Source: Moringa oleifera (Eukaryota > Streptophyta > Magnoliopsida > Brassicales > Moringaceae). From it: a DNA stretch of 64,000 nt. The notes below the pieces were generated by a model. That model did not search any database. It worked only from the letters and a program-made list of their open reading frames with translations, and was not told the DNA's origin. This document shows, one piece after another, positions 12,317 through 23,446 of this stretch. The position numbers and the translations under genes are program-made. Positions within the stretch are counted from its first letter, which is position 1. Each line of letters opens with the position of its first letter. The stretch is from positions 191,001 to 255,000 of the forward strand of contig JAJFZO010000575.1 of NCBI GenBank assembly GCA_021397835.1, given 5' to 3'.

Positions 12317-15300
12317 CTACTGGCGTGCGTATTGATTTTCTCCCAAACATTTTGTGATGGCCTCATTAGCCTTCTGTGATCCTGCTCTTTCTTCTCTCTT
12401 TTTCTTCTCCCTGAAAGCCGAAAGGGTATGAACATTCGTAGCACAGTATAAAAGAATGTAACAAATACAGCTATAAATATCACAACTTTTATGAGCAACA
12501 AATTATGTCTAGAAGGTGCAGATTCAGATGCAAAAAATGACTCCAGAAATAGCCAAAGCATTGAATAGGTTTGATCAAGTATCATGTGCATTGCTAGATG
12601 ATTTTCTGATAGTAGGATCGATATGGCTGCAATAAGAAGAAACCTCCATAGTGTAAAGTTTTGCAAATGTTCTGCCAGAAGCAGTGTCTAACAAATTTTA
12701 TCTCCAACAGGAGATTCCAATATGAAGACTATCCCTTTTGCAACCTTTTCCATTTTAAGAATTTCGAAATTTAAAGCCTCAGTTGAGAATAGCATACAAC
12801 CATTTCATTTAGGAAATAAATCAGAGAATTATAGACAAAGATCTTGGACAACAGTATTTGCCACTTTACCTATCCACGTACTCCTTCAACAACTCTTTTG
12901 CTTGAACCAGCTTGGAAAGTAAATTACGGTATACATCAAGGTCCCGATCCACACTTCTCTTATTGATGTTTAAAGCAGCACAAAGCTGTTGCACAGAAAC
13001 CAGAAAGCAAATGTTAAACCATCAAACAGAAAAACCTTTCTTGGAAATTTATAATACGAGTTAACTTCCAATTTCTGAAAGTTTTTCAGGAGTAGCAAGA
13101 AAATAGAAAGAGTGTGTGGTGGAATTTACTTACATATGATGTTTAGTTCCATTAGCAAATTGGTCCATAAGCCAATGAACACATAATGTGCTAAAGCATT
13201 ACAAATAATACAAGGCTATAAAACCACACATGTGCCTCACATGCAATCAATCAACTCTGGTACTCTCCCCCGCAACCAAAAGAAACCTTATCCAAAGCAA
13301 AGTTTCACCTACACCGATGCATGCAAGCATAAACAAGACAATAGTTCTATGTGTGAGATTGGTCTTAGAAATGTCAATGAAACCATTCCTCAAGGAATTG
13401 AATCAACCTCAATCATCCAATTACCAGGGACAAAAACCTTCACATGCAGTTTTGAGTAAAGCATTTTGATGCCTATATCGGTCAAAATATCATGCACTGC
13501 AGACCAAACCAACCAAGGAAGCCTTCTTTCTTACTGTAATCCTCTAAACCCAAAAAAAAAAGGTTTGAAATATCAGAGAAATGCATTTTACTGCCATGGC
13601 ATTCAGGTTAAGGACTCTTATAGGCTGTACAGATATCACTCATCCAATTAAAGAATACCTTCGTCAAGGGCATGCAATCATTGTCACTAAATCAATTAAC
13701 CTTCATTGAAAAGAGGAAATATTGCAATAACGCTGCAAAAGGAATTGGAGATCCTACTTTTTCCAGCACTGTGGGTTCAGATGCATTTGCAAGCTCAAGC
13801 AGACGAAACAGTCCAACAGCAAAGAAACGGCTATAGCTGAAACTCCCCTTGCCCCCAGCTCTTTCTGCAATGTCCTTTAGTATTCCCTCAACTTCTCCTT
13901 CTCTGGATGAAAACTCAGCTAGTGAACTGGCAGTCTGAGACCGGGCCCACTCTTCCAACTTTTGTGCATCTATTCTGTAGGGTGTATACGACAAAAGTAG
14001 TTTGTGTTTAGTCTTTGCCTATAAATGTATTTTGCAGAGTAAACTCATTGCTCATGTAATTTTCCATCATCAATTAAAAGAAGATAGATGGGGATATGGT
14101 GGTTGGACCTAAATTTCTATGCAACAATTTAAAATGGCTAACTTGTCAAATTTTATGGAGTGAACAAATTTTATGGAGTTAACAAGGACTATCTCCGGCA
14201 TAACGTTAGCTGCAGTTCCGAACCTATATTGTTCTGGGTCCTCCTTCAGGGCCTCGATGTAAGCCTTGAAAATTGCATTGCGGTCCTCATCACTTGGATA
14301 TCCTTCCATGAGTTGATCATATACAGTAACAAACCCAAGGGCAAATACAGGGTCATAACGATATGTCCTCTTGTACCTCATCAAATGCTGCTGCACAATT
14401 AGCTCCTGCAAAACAGTGTTGTATATACTAGGGATTGGTCGCTTGTAAGCTTTCAAAAAATTCAACTTTGTCTCGGATACAGTGGGTAGATCTGAAAATG
14501 AACCAAATAAACAAATTAAAGGACAGGAATTGTAATAAGAGGAGATCAAGATTTCCTAATTTCTTGTGATAAGCGATTCATGAAATCAACATCAGAACAA
14601 AACTGGAATATAACTGGTTGCTGTGAACTAACCCAAAAAAAAAAAAAAAAGTCAATAAATAGAAAAAGCCTATAATCATGCAGGACAAAATAGGCCAAAC
14701 AACTTCACATTGTTTAATTCATCTAATAATCAAAGGGGAACTTAATTTTCATTTTAATTAGATGGCTTAAAGAGGTTGGGGATCGGGGAGCCTAGGACTG
14801 ATGAAATGAATCCCAATGTATATATCACTTCTGAAAGGCTAAACCTTTTCTGCCATCTAATTCTTTGGCAGCAGTAATAGCATTGCAAATGCAAGAATAA
14901 TTAATATCATATTTCTTGATATTTTCATTAAGTGTAGATTTGTGCACTATACATAACGCCGAGTTTCCATTCATTTGGCTTGTGACTATTAGTAAACACA
15001 AAATTAACCAAATATATCTCAGGTGTTGATTGCTTTGAGGAAAACATAAAATCAAAAGATAAGCTGAAACAAACCAATGCAGCAATTCTATATGCAGTCC
15101 AAATAACAAAAGAACTAAAAATACTAGTAGAAGAGATTGATTGCCAATGTAATGCGTGGTCAAAAAGGCAAAAGCCTCACTCATTTTATTGACAGTAAAT
15201 CAAAGAACGTCTCTCAGTCTCTTATGAATACTCCAGAAGCTATATCGGATTTCCGTTTGCTTATGGTTTTTTCGCAACGAACAAGGAACAGAATAGAAAA

Positions 15301-15512
15301 ATCATGAGTAACTCACCAGCAGCAGCGGACATGCATTGAATAACGAACCGAGAACTGGAATTGGAAGCTCTAGCACCAATATAATGACAGGAAAAACTCG
15401 TACGGACACGAAATCCCTCAACATTTGACACTAGAGCGGAAGTCGACCGGACATTGAGTTTTCTCTCAGATTGAGCGATTGCAGAGAATGACAGATAAGT
15501 AATCGCAGCCAT
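12317..15512 (-). CDS. THF1: THYLAKOID FORMATION 1 / Psb29, chloroplast protein
   Basis: THF1 (Psb29) is a conserved cyanobacterial-plastid protein needed for thylakoid organisation, photosystem II-LHCII dynamics and FtsH protease accumulation. Five exons: 15512-15317, 14491-14224, 13974-13758, 12985-12870 and 12410-12317; total 891 bases, 296 aa, close to the 300 aa I recall for Arabidopsis. The first about 65 residues are Ser/Arg rich and poor in acidic residues, a chloroplast transit peptide. The mature part begins near DLPTVSETKLNFLKAYKRP and continues with LQELIVQQHLMRYKRTYRYD, ALGFVTVYDQLMEGYPSD and GFVTVYDQLMEGYP-type core motifs, then FSYSRFFAVGLFRLLELA and a coiled-coil C-terminus (LVQAKELLKEYVDREKKKRE). 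The exon 2 donor is gttcgg, weak but forced by phase. It lies tail-to-tail with DGK5, as in Arabidopsis. Confidence 0.94.
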
Positions 15513-15538
15513 TATGTATATATTAAAAAGTCACAGAG

Positions 15539-15722
15539 AGATAGAGAGAGAGAGAGAGAGAAGGAAGTGCTATAGTGTAGGTTGTAGAGAATATTTTCGT
15601 CTATGTCATAATGGAGAGCACTGAGCAAAATCCATGCAGTAGGGTTGCATTTGAATTCTGAATTTCTCGGGAAAGGAAGAAAATATTTTTGATGGGGGAG
15701 AGAGAGAGAGAGAGAGAGAGAG
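15539..15722. repeat. Two (GA)n tracts in the THF1 leader/promoter
   Basis: GA runs at about 15539-15561 and 15699-15722, within 30-210 bases upstream of the THF1 start codon (CT-rich on the sense strand). CT-rich leaders are common in plant nuclear genes for plastid proteins. Confidence 0.7.
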
Positions 15723-15800
15723 GGAAGGGTGGAGGGGGCTTATCCAGTGTGTGAAAATGGGATTTTTGTGATCTTTGGAAAGGAGCCGTTGAGGTTTTGA

Positions 15801-15806
15801 CACGTG
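15801..15806. promoter_or_regulatory. G-box (CACGTG) upstream of THF1
   Basis: Palindromic CACGTG followed by GG, about 290 bases upstream of the THF1 start. G-boxes bind bZIP and bHLH factors and are frequent in light-regulated nuclear genes for plastid proteins. Regulation here is inferred. Confidence 0.4.
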
Positions 15807-17042
15807 GGATGGTGCTGATTTTGATTTCTGATTGCTTACATGTAATGTTTGGTTCTCTCTCTCCCTTGTGTTGTGTGTGTGTGGTTAAGGTTCGATGAGA
15901 AGGAGAGGAATGATGGGAACGGGTCGGGTTGGTGCGTCTGCTTGCAGTTAAAATGACGGCCCAATCTAGCTTGTCGGTTACGGAAGCTTTTCCCGTGCAC
16001 GCCTCCCCACCTCATCATAGAGCGATTGAGCAGGTCTCATAAGGTACTCAGCCCAATCCAGTAAGCAGCCACACCGTCGGAGTGTCCACAAGCTGATCCA
16101 TCTCTCCAAGTCATTGGGCTCAGTGGTCGGTGTCTCTACCTCAGGCCCGTGGTCGCAGAGCCAGCTCAGTGTACGGTGAGGGACTGCGCCCTCCAAAGAT
16201 GGAGAGTGAAACAAGATGTAAAATTGTTACTTTTGGTGATGTATGGTTGAACCAAACTGCAGAAAATAAGAAAGAAAATAGCAAGGGCTGGATTATGAGT
16301 GCAGCTCGATCTTATCCAAAGTTCCAAAGTGACGTAAAAGTCCATTCACTTATGTGATAATATGTCTTCCTCTCCAATGTCCACGGAGCTAACCTGCTGG
16401 GTATCTTTTTTATGATCTGCAATAATCTTGGCAACTGATTTTGTGTTCCTCTATCTTAGTGGCTAACATGTTTCTGTTCAGACAGCAATGTTAAATTTGT
16501 TTGACGAGTCCATCCATAACTCAACCCAAAGATAATATTAACTCGATTCGGTAACCTTTTTTGCCAACTACACAGAGATTGGTTACGTGAGTTTCTTTTT
16601 GCCATAATTTAAAGTTCATGTGCTCCCGGAAGAATGGCCCACGGGCCCAATATTTTACATTTGGAAAAGATGTTTACAGGCAGCAAGCATCTCGAATATG
16701 AACCTCCTTTTAATTAGGATGAAGAGCACTTCTTTTTCGACTTTTTCCACTTATTGACTCAAAGCTGGCTACGGTAAAGCCCACATAGTATTGAGGTCCT
16801 AGGAAACATTTTTTTCCAGGTGGATTAACAAAATATCTTCAATGGATTAAGGAGATATTTTATTGAATAATCCTATTGCTTTTTCATCCTAACATACCCA
16901 CCATTACCCCTGGGGCCCTATATATTTACATCCTTTATGCCAATTTTTCTCCCTCAACCCCAAAGTTTGCTACATTGTTAACTTCAAGCTCACCTCTCTT
17001 TGAAGCCACTTTTCTCTGTTCTTCACCAAAAAACACAGGAAG
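15807..17042. other. Intergenic region with an unexplained GC-rich block
   Basis: 16020-16200 is clearly richer in G+C than its surroundings and open in one minus frame (about 16214-15978), but I recognise no family. 16210-16900 is ordinary AT-rich DNA. The last 120 bases hold the CTATATATT TATA-like site and leader of the WIP gene at 17043. Confidence 0.45.
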
Positions 17043-17309
17043 ATGAGCTCAAGGAACGTCAGCAGGGAATTCTTCCAAGTAGGGTCACAGATGATGATGG
17101 GTGTTAGAGACCAGGCTACAAAAACTGACTTGGCCACTAAATCTCTCAATGATTCTGCTTATACATCTCCTTCTTCTTCTTCTCAGCAAGTGAAAAGAAT
17201 ATCAGCAGGTTCCAAATCCAGAGACTTTCACAAGGCTGCACCCAGTAATAACAGCTCTGAGGAGTCTTTCAGGACAGTCATGTACTTGAGCTGCTGGGGT
17301 CCTAATTGA
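17043..17309 (+). CDS. Small wound-induced protein (WIP, DUF3774 family), divergent member
   Basis: Single-exon 88-aa protein. Its C-terminus EESFRTVMYLSCWGPN is the hallmark of the plant wound-responsive / WIP family (Pfam DUF3774). The middle is Ser rich (SPSSSSQQVKRISAGSK). The N-terminus (MSSRNVSREFFQVGSQMMMG) lacks the usual AW-VAAS-GVVEALKDQG-CKWN block of the other members, so this is a different subtype. There is no obvious signal peptide. Family members are transcriptionally induced by wounding, and some Arabidopsis members are linked to pattern-triggered immunity; their biochemical role is not known to me. It heads the local WIP cluster. The ATG follows a TATA-like CTATATATT near 16918-16926 at a plausible distance. 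Confidence 0.85.
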   Translation: MSSRNVSREFFQVGSQMMMGVRDQATKTDLATKSLNDSAYTSPSSSSQQVKRISAGSKSRDFHKAAPSNNSSEESFRTVMYLSCWGPN

Positions 17310-18559
17310 CGAAGCAGTTTTTAAGTTCTGTGTACTAGACACTATTCCAAGCTGCAACTACAACTCATGAAGCTGCTTCCTGTACATACCAATTGTATGA
17401 TAGCCCTAATGACCATGTTCTCTTCATGTTTTGTTCATAGAAGAAATCTTATCTTAAGGAACTGTTAGAAGAGGGAAGTGGTAGTCCTTTTCAGCATCTA
17501 AATCATATTATCTGGACTAATCAAAGCTTTGCAAACATCAACTTTGCCTCTTTTTTTTTAAATTTATCTTTTCTCTTTCAGTGAAATTCTCTCCGAAAAC
17601 CTGACCTAATCCAAACGCCAATACTATGAGAAGAGTGACCTGTGACTCGTATCAGATTCAAAACAGAAGCATCAGAGCAAATTGATCAGCTTTTTGCTTG
17701 CAGTATATTTAACTTTCTGAAGATGTCTTGTCAAATTCCTTGCTCTTTCCCTATTTATGCAGACAGGCCGAATGCATGCCCTTGAGTACTAGTTTGACAG
17801 TCAATGTATTACACATTAAAAAAAAAAATGGAAACTTCAGGACGGTTTCTTACTGAATTCTCAGAGGTTAACCAAATCAATTGAAACAACTCCAAAAGTA
17901 GGAAAAAGAGCTGCTCTAGACCCCGAAGCTTAAGTCTAGTTTTAATTCCACTTAAGCAAAGAACATCTTAGAATTGAATGGATGCCTACCACTACCAAAA
18001 ATGCACGATTAACCACTGTTTTAAGTCCCATCCACCAGTGGGACCTTTATCAAACATTAGCAGATAACTAGCAGGATCATATCAATCATCAAGCATCTAA
18101 TATATACACACTTGCCATCACATTCATCTGTAAATAGAACAAAGTTCAGTGGCCAAATTAATTTCCTGTTCCTAGTGCTGAAGCCTGAGCTGAAACTTAT
18201 TCACCATTCAGCCCAAGACAATCAATAGTTGTCAAATACGTAAAGGAAACTTACTAGAGGGCATAACTTAACCAGCAAAAAAGAGGATACCTGGTAGACT
18301 TGCTGGAGAAGTTAATCCTTCTATGAAGTTACAAGTTAGAAGCTCAGATCCATTATTATATCCTTGATCTGGAATTGAGCTCTTGAATTTTGTTTGTAGA
18401 GATTCATCATGTTCTTCATTCTGCAGCTTATGTTATGTACTAAAGCTACTTTTGGCTGATTAATTGTATTCTTATTCATTCAGGAAAACAAAACTAGATT
18501 AATCTGCACAAGGAACAAAAATTCAGGAAATTATAGGACACCGTACACAAGAAAAAGAA
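17310..18559. other. Intergenic, no gene seen
   Basis: AT-rich DNA between the WIP gene at 17043 and the decayed minus-strand gene. No coding region, strong repeat or RNA gene is visible. Confidence 0.5.
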
Positions 18560-18959
18560 AGACCTAAGAGAGGTAGGCCCCCACCAGGCCAGATAAGGTT
18601 CACCACTATCTCAGCCTTCTCAGCTTCCCTCAACTTGCTTGTCTCAATCATGCCAGCCTTCTTTGCATGTACGCTCTGGTGTCTGTAGCCAATCTAATCT
18701 GAGAAGACTTGGCAGGTTCAGATTTTTGTTTGGCCTGAGCATAGGGCTTGGATCCAGTCGTCATAATGCTGGAACCCTGATCTTTAGTCCTTGAACGGCA
18801 CAGGGCATCCTGCTCAAGTACCTCGAGGGATTTTGGCTCTTGCTTTTTCTACAGGCAAGTACAGATCACGTAATTACCATTCGAATTTACTTGCTCGTTC
18901 ATTGTCTGTGACTCATGGGATTTGGGGATCCTTTTAGAGACAGGATCTTTCAATAACAT
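18560..18959 (-). pseudogene. Decayed small gene of unknown family inside the WIP cluster
   Basis: From an ATG at 18959 a frame reads MLLKDPVSKRIPKSHESQ, meets a single TAG (near 18850), continues KKQEPKSLEVLEQDALCRSR and then KPYAQAKQKSEPAKSSQIRL, ATDTRAYMQRRLA, and stops at 18648. One base out of frame it resumes IETSKLREAEKAEIVVNLIW. The charged, helical composition and codon-like continuity suggest a former, or misassembled, protein of about 110-120 aa. The end (AEIVVNLIWPGG) faintly resembles the WIP tail (VMYLSCWGPN). A very short intron covering the TAG is possible but would be under 50 bases, too short for plants. I do not recognise the family. Confidence 0.4.
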
Positions 18960-19911
18960 TGACTTAGCCCGCCATAAAGATCAGAATAGATTGAGTAAAG
19001 AAATTAGACAAATGTATGTACAATACATCCACGCACAACATGGTACACGTGATGACCTTCTTCCCTGAAGAGAACGCGTACGAGGTTCAAGCCATTCATA
19101 AGCCTCTAATAAGATCACCAAATAAAGATAATTAGATATGAGTCTGTCTCTTTCCAGTATGGCTTTTAATATATATACCCATTATATTTCTTTCTTGTTT
19201 TTGGTTTCTCTTTTATAATAGATCAATCTGACTTTTATCCAGTATGAGAGGGATGAATCTTGATACTGCAAGACATACTTGACATGCATGTTACAGAAAC
19301 CGAAGGGAACACAGTGGCTATGACGCAAGTTTTTTTTTTTTTTTTAAGTTTTTAAGCTTTTAGTTGCGTTTGGTTAAGCATATGCGCGGAATAGTGACCA
19401 GCCTCACCATTTGGTGCTACCCTCTCAAGTTGTCGTTGACATGCTTAGTTGGAGTGATGTTTATTTGTCATATCATTAGACGCATGCAGCAAAGCGACAT
19501 ACTAACATACTTAACTGCATCAGTTACACTACCACCTTAAGGGAGAGGCCAAAACCGCCTGCTGGTTTTCAGTGCAAACTGGAAGCTGTGTAAAAATACG
19601 AAGGGCTAGCGGAGAAGTTACAAATTAGATAAAGCCACTTTGAGGCTCAAACAGGACAAAGCAGCCACTTGTTTTGACAAAACCAACAAATCACTACAAC
19701 TTCATTATAGAAACCACTCTCCACTCTCCACTCTCCGCCTATTTACTTATCGTCAAGATTCTAGACAAATCTCCACTTTATAAATATGGGAGCCCTTCCT
19801 CCACTTCTTCATCTAAACACAGCTACCTCTATAAAGTGAGTGCCTTGCGCATCAAGAATATCACAGGATTCATTGGTCGCGTCTTTAAGAATATTTTAGG
19901 TAAAAGAGAAA
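18960..19911. other. Intergenic region and promoter of the WIP gene at 19912
   Basis: No gene seen in 18960-19750. A T-run sits at about 19330-19346. The last 140 bases contain two TATA-like sites (TTATAAATA near 19777 and CTATAAAG near 19829) before the WIP start codon. Confidence 0.5.
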
Positions 19912-20172
19912 ATGAGTTCAGCAAGCGGAGCGTGGATTGTGGCAGCCAGTGTAGGGGTTGTGGAAGCCCTGAAAGACCAGGGGCTTTGCAAATGGAACTA
20001 CATCATAAGATCGGTGCAGCAAAATGCTAAGAACCATGTCAGAACGATCCCTCAGGCCAAGAAGCTGTCGTCTTGGTCACCAGCTATAGTTTCAAGTAGG
20101 CAGGACGATGCAAAACAATCAGAGGAGTCTTTGAGGAAAGTCATGTACTTGAGCTGCTGGGGTCCTTATTGA
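19912..20172 (+). CDS. Wound-induced protein (WIP, DUF3774 family)
   Basis: Single-exon 86-aa protein with the full family layout. The N-terminal block (SGAWIVAASVGVVEALKDQG then LCKWN) is followed by a basic middle (RSVQQNAKNHVRTI, QAKKLSSWS) and the C-terminal signature EESLRKVMYLSCWGPY. The N-terminal block is hydrophobic and could be an amphipathic or membrane-associating helix, but it is not a classical signal peptide. The start codon is fixed by similarity to the paralogues at 22004 and 23231. A TATA box (TATAAA at 19830-19835) lies 80 bases upstream. All diagnostic residues are present, so I treat it as functional. The family is wound induced; molecular function unknown. Confidence 0.9.
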   Translation: MSSASGAWIVAASVGVVEALKDQGLCKWNYIIRSVQQNAKNHVRTIPQAKKLSSWSPAIVSSRQDDAKQSEESLRKVMYLSCWGPY

Positions 20173-20903
20173 TAGTTGAACTTAAAATAACAGCAAGAAA
20201 AGATAAGATACTTTTGATGGTGAGCTTTCAAGGCTAGTATTCAGATGGAGTCTCAATTGCAGGACTATTCCCAAGTCTTAACTTGGGAACCATGTTGGTC
20301 ATGTGGCTGAGAAGTTTGATTGTCTGTTTTAAGTAGTAGGTGACTGTAATCTGTAAATAATACTATGTGTATCATCAGTTGTTAAATGATAGACAAATAT
20401 ACTTTGATAATTACCGGCCAAGCTACCTTGTTATGTCAATTTTCAGAATGCAGCTTCTTCATTTATTCAAGGGATTTAAGGGTAAGGCTGTGTTAACTGG
20501 GGACTGACTATGAACATACCTCAGTGAGTTGACTGAAACTTGATTCAGTAACCAGCATTAGTGGTGATGAGCTTTCCTCACTGATCAATTTGTGAGTTAA
20601 TTAGATATAACAGTCTGGATGTTAGGCTTCAAGTTCTAATAATACATGGTTTCAGTCTATGATTGAGCACTCGAGAGTTCAGAAATTGCCTATCCTATGC
20701 GAATGCCATTTGATACACAGCTACCGTTCATGATACTGTTGCAACCTTTGCCTAGGCCTCTTTTTCAATTTGGCAAGTAGCTAAAGCTCTTTCCTGTATG
20801 AGCTGATAATAGCTCATTCCTATACTGGCCTTAGATAAGCGCCGAGGTAGATACGTGTCATTGATCTTATATATGACTCGAACAAGTTTGTTACTGTGGG
20901 ATG
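20173..20903. other. Intergenic, no gene seen
   Basis: Contains the 3' UTR of the WIP at 19912 and AT-rich spacer. Nothing else is recognisable. Confidence 0.5.
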
Positions 20904-21222
20904 AGTTAGGAACCCCAAAAGCTACAAGTACACGACTTTCTTTAGAGACTCCTCTCGTTGCTTTGGCCTTCTCATCCTTCACTCTGTTCCAAATCGTTGT
21001 AGAAGATCGAGAAGATAGTCTTTTGGCTTGATATAATGAGCTCATGTAGTGTCTGTCGTCTTTCAGTGCTTTCTTTCGAAAGCGTAAAACAAAATTACGG
21101 CGGAAGCAATAGTAAAAAATAAGGGAAACGTAAGAGGAATCCCAAAATCTCACGAGCTTTCACCCCACCACTGCTGCAATACTGGCTGCTAATATCCAAG
21201 TTGACGTCCTCTCTCGATTCAT
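20904..21222 (-). pseudogene. Inverted, disrupted WIP copy
   Basis: On the minus strand an ATG at 21222 opens MNRERTSTWILAASIAAVVG and then hits TGA; the TWILAASIAAVV part matches the WIP N-terminal block. About 85-100 unrelated bases follow. The similarity then resumes with KALKDDR, SLYQAKRLSSRSS and VKDEKAKA, and the tail (sense bases reading EESLKKVVYL, then a TAG where Ser-Cys should be) ends near 20904. At least one frameshift separates the two parts, and the central about 20 residues are missing. It is the only WIP copy in the cluster on the minus strand, so it arose by inverted duplication or later inversion. Not expected to make a WIP protein. Confidence 0.75.
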
Positions 21223-22003
21223 GTTTTCTAGTCCTCTGAGAGTCTTCTCTTTGATCTTTGTGTTAGAACTAAATGTGAAGGCTTTTCAGTTTTGATGAAG
21301 CAAATGGAAAGTCAAGGGTTCTCATGCAGAGAAAGCGTGGAACGTACTTCGGAATTAAGCCTGCAAGTTTGCCTCAAAACAGAGGCTATTTTTGTCGGCA
21401 TTTGTTGCGGTTTCGGGTATCTTGAAACCGATGCCTATGGTTGGTTCCTGTGGAATCACTTCTACTCTGCCCCTGTAAGATCCCTTCACGACAATCTTCA
21501 CAGGGGCCAAGTTGCTTTTTCAGGGGAGCAAGCTTGTTTGGGATGAGCACAAGCTTCAGCTGAAGGTTGGTCAGAGTTCGTGGCAACCGGTTTCCTATCA
21601 TAAAATCCAAGGGTTGCCATGAACATTTGGCAGTCAGTAAGTATTGTAATCACTTTATTAAGTTTGATTTTCATACGTCTTGGGCTTAAATGTATTTTAA
21701 AAAGTAAAACCGTGGGTGGGCTAGCGTGGCCAAATGGTCCTACAGGCTTATCCGTCCTTTTACCTCATCCACCTAAGAAATGCGTCTCTTTTCTGAGTGC
21801 CCAAACCAACCAACAAAAACCACAGGCCTCTTGTTTTGTCCGATTCTTCTTTTGTGCGTCCTCTAGCTCTATAAAGAAGAACCGCTCCCCATTTGCTGCA
21901 CCAACAACAATTCACGAAATACTCCCCTTAGTTGATACAAGTATCCAGCTCGTTTTCTGTAGCCTCAAGATCATTGTGGGAAAGGTATTTAGGAGATAGA
22001 AAA
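21223..22003. other. Intergenic; promoter of the WIP gene at 22004
   Basis: An 84-codon plus-strand open frame at 21292-21546 has no family resemblance and I do not call it. TATAAA at 21870-21875 lies 130 bases upstream of the WIP start codon. Nothing else stands out. Confidence 0.45.
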
Positions 22004-22270
22004 ATGAGTTCATCAACGAGAGCTTGGATGGTGGCAGCCAGTATTGGAACTGTGGAGGCCCTGAAAGACCATGGGTTCTGCAGATGGAATTCCACTCTAA
22101 GGTCAGTGCACCAACAGGCCAACAATCATTTCAGGTCGATTTCTCAGGCCAAGAAGCTCGCTTCTTCCTCATCTGCAGTAGCTACTAGTAGATTTACGGA
22201 AGAGAAAGCAACGCAATCTGAGGAGTCTTTAAAGAAAGTCATGTACCTTAGTTGTTGGGGTCCTAACTGA
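22004..22270 (+). CDS. Wound-induced protein (WIP, DUF3774 family)
   Basis: Single-exon 88-aa protein, MSSSTRAWMVAASIGTVEAL at the start, then KDHGFCRWN, a Ser-rich basic middle (QAKKLASSSSAVATSR) and the C-terminal signature EESLKKVMYLSCWGPN. An upstream in-frame ATG at about 21932 exists, but the extension (MIQVSSSFSVASRS) is not shared with paralogues, and the start at 22004 lines up with the MSS start of the copy at 19912. All family residues are intact. The gene lies in direct orientation with its intact paralogue at 19912 and the truncated one at 23231. Expected to be wound or defence inducible; molecular role unknown. Confidence 0.9.
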   Translation: MSSSTRAWMVAASIGTVEALKDHGFCRWNSTLRSVHQQANNHFRSISQAKKLASSSSAVATSRFTEEKATQSEESLKKVMYLSCWGPN

Positions 22271-23230
22271 AGCTTCCAAGAACAGGGAGAATGATTGTTA
22301 TTCTAACACTGTGCTCGCAGTGCTTCTTCTTGGAAAGATTTGGCAATTGGGCTTGGAAGGAGAAAAAGATTCAGAAGCTACGAGCTTAAGAGAATGCCGC
22401 CTGAACACTGTTGCCAATTGATTCATTATGTAATTACGATATGGTAGATTGTAAAGCAATCAGTATATGAAACGCGACCTAATACAAGAACTTTCTTCAC
22501 CATTATGTCTCCCTTTTACCATTTTTAATTACTGATCCCCTCTAGTTCAGCCACCCCAGGCAAGACACAGAAAAGCCCAAGAAAAAATAAAATGAACAAT
22601 TTTGCTTCAGGTCATGCCTTGCTTTGTGCCCCAGAGTCTGGCTTATGACTTGGCGGCAAAGCCCTTCAAGGAGCCTAGTGGTTTTGATGACTCCCAAACG
22701 TCAGTCTCAAATGGTTTCGAGAGCAAAACCGTGTGCGCTGACAAATGACAAGACTTCTTTGTCTTGTTGTAATGCTTCCTGATATCAAAGTGTACCGAGA
22801 AAGCGACATTTAATCTCTCTGTCTGTTGCATGCATGGACATTTGTCAATCAGCCCAACCTTATCCATCCATCTAATCCAGACCACCACCCAATTTTTTTA
22901 ATAAGAAAAAACAAAAATTAAAGTGAAAAACAATGGGCCTTTTCCTGTGCCCATACACCATTGGTACGAGGCCATAACCTCTGGTTTTCTACCCTCTCTT
23001 TGGCCTCTTCTATAACGCTCATGATGTACTTGCGACTTGCGAGTCTGCGACTGCTCCCTCTGATCTGATGTTGGTAAGTCTTCTATGCTGCTCCCCGTTA
23101 TCAACAAAGCAAAGCACCCATCCTTATTTTGTTTATAAACCCTATCTTTCTTTCCTGTAAAAGTTTTCCTTTTCGCCTCTTGTAAAAGGAACAAAGAGCA
23201 AAGTTGTGATATCTTTGAATGAGATAAAAG
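22271..23230. other. Intergenic between WIP copies
   Basis: No gene. Contains a pyrimidine-rich motif (tctagttcagccaccccagg, 22541-22560) with a near-copy at about 24021-24053, before the next WIP relict. TATAAA-like TTTATAAA occurs near 23131, upstream of the copy at 23231. Confidence 0.5.
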
Positions 23231-23446
23231 ATGGATTCAACAAGCAAAGCTTGGATCATAGCAGCCGGTATTGGAGCTGTGGAGGCACTGAAACACCAGG
23301 GGTCTTGCGGATGGAATGGTACCGTTTCGTCAATGCGCCGACATGAAAAGAACCAAGTCAAGCCAGTCTTTCATGGGGTCAAGAAGCACCCTTCTTCATC
23401 CTTTGCTGTGGTGTCAACTAAACTGAGGGACGAGAAGGCAAAGTAA
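23231..23446 (+). pseudogene. WIP copy truncated just before the C-terminal signature
   Basis: Open frame of 71 codons: MDSTSKAWIIAAGIGAVEAL, KHQGSCGWN, then KPVFHGVKKHPSSSFAVVST and LRDEKAK followed by TAA. In the intact copies the next residues are (Q/T)QSEESL. Here CAA has become TAA, and the downstream bases (TCG GAG CCC TTG, repeated after AAT) no longer encode VMYLSCWGPN. Every N-terminal family residue remains, so truncation may be recent, or the short product may still be made. I rate it a probable pseudogene. TTTATAAA near 23131 could still serve as a TATA box. Confidence 0.7.

Noticed and set aside
21292..21546. 84-codon plus frame between WIP copies
   Set aside because: No similarity to WIP or to anything I recognise, with no neighbouring splice or promoter evidence; kept only as spacer.
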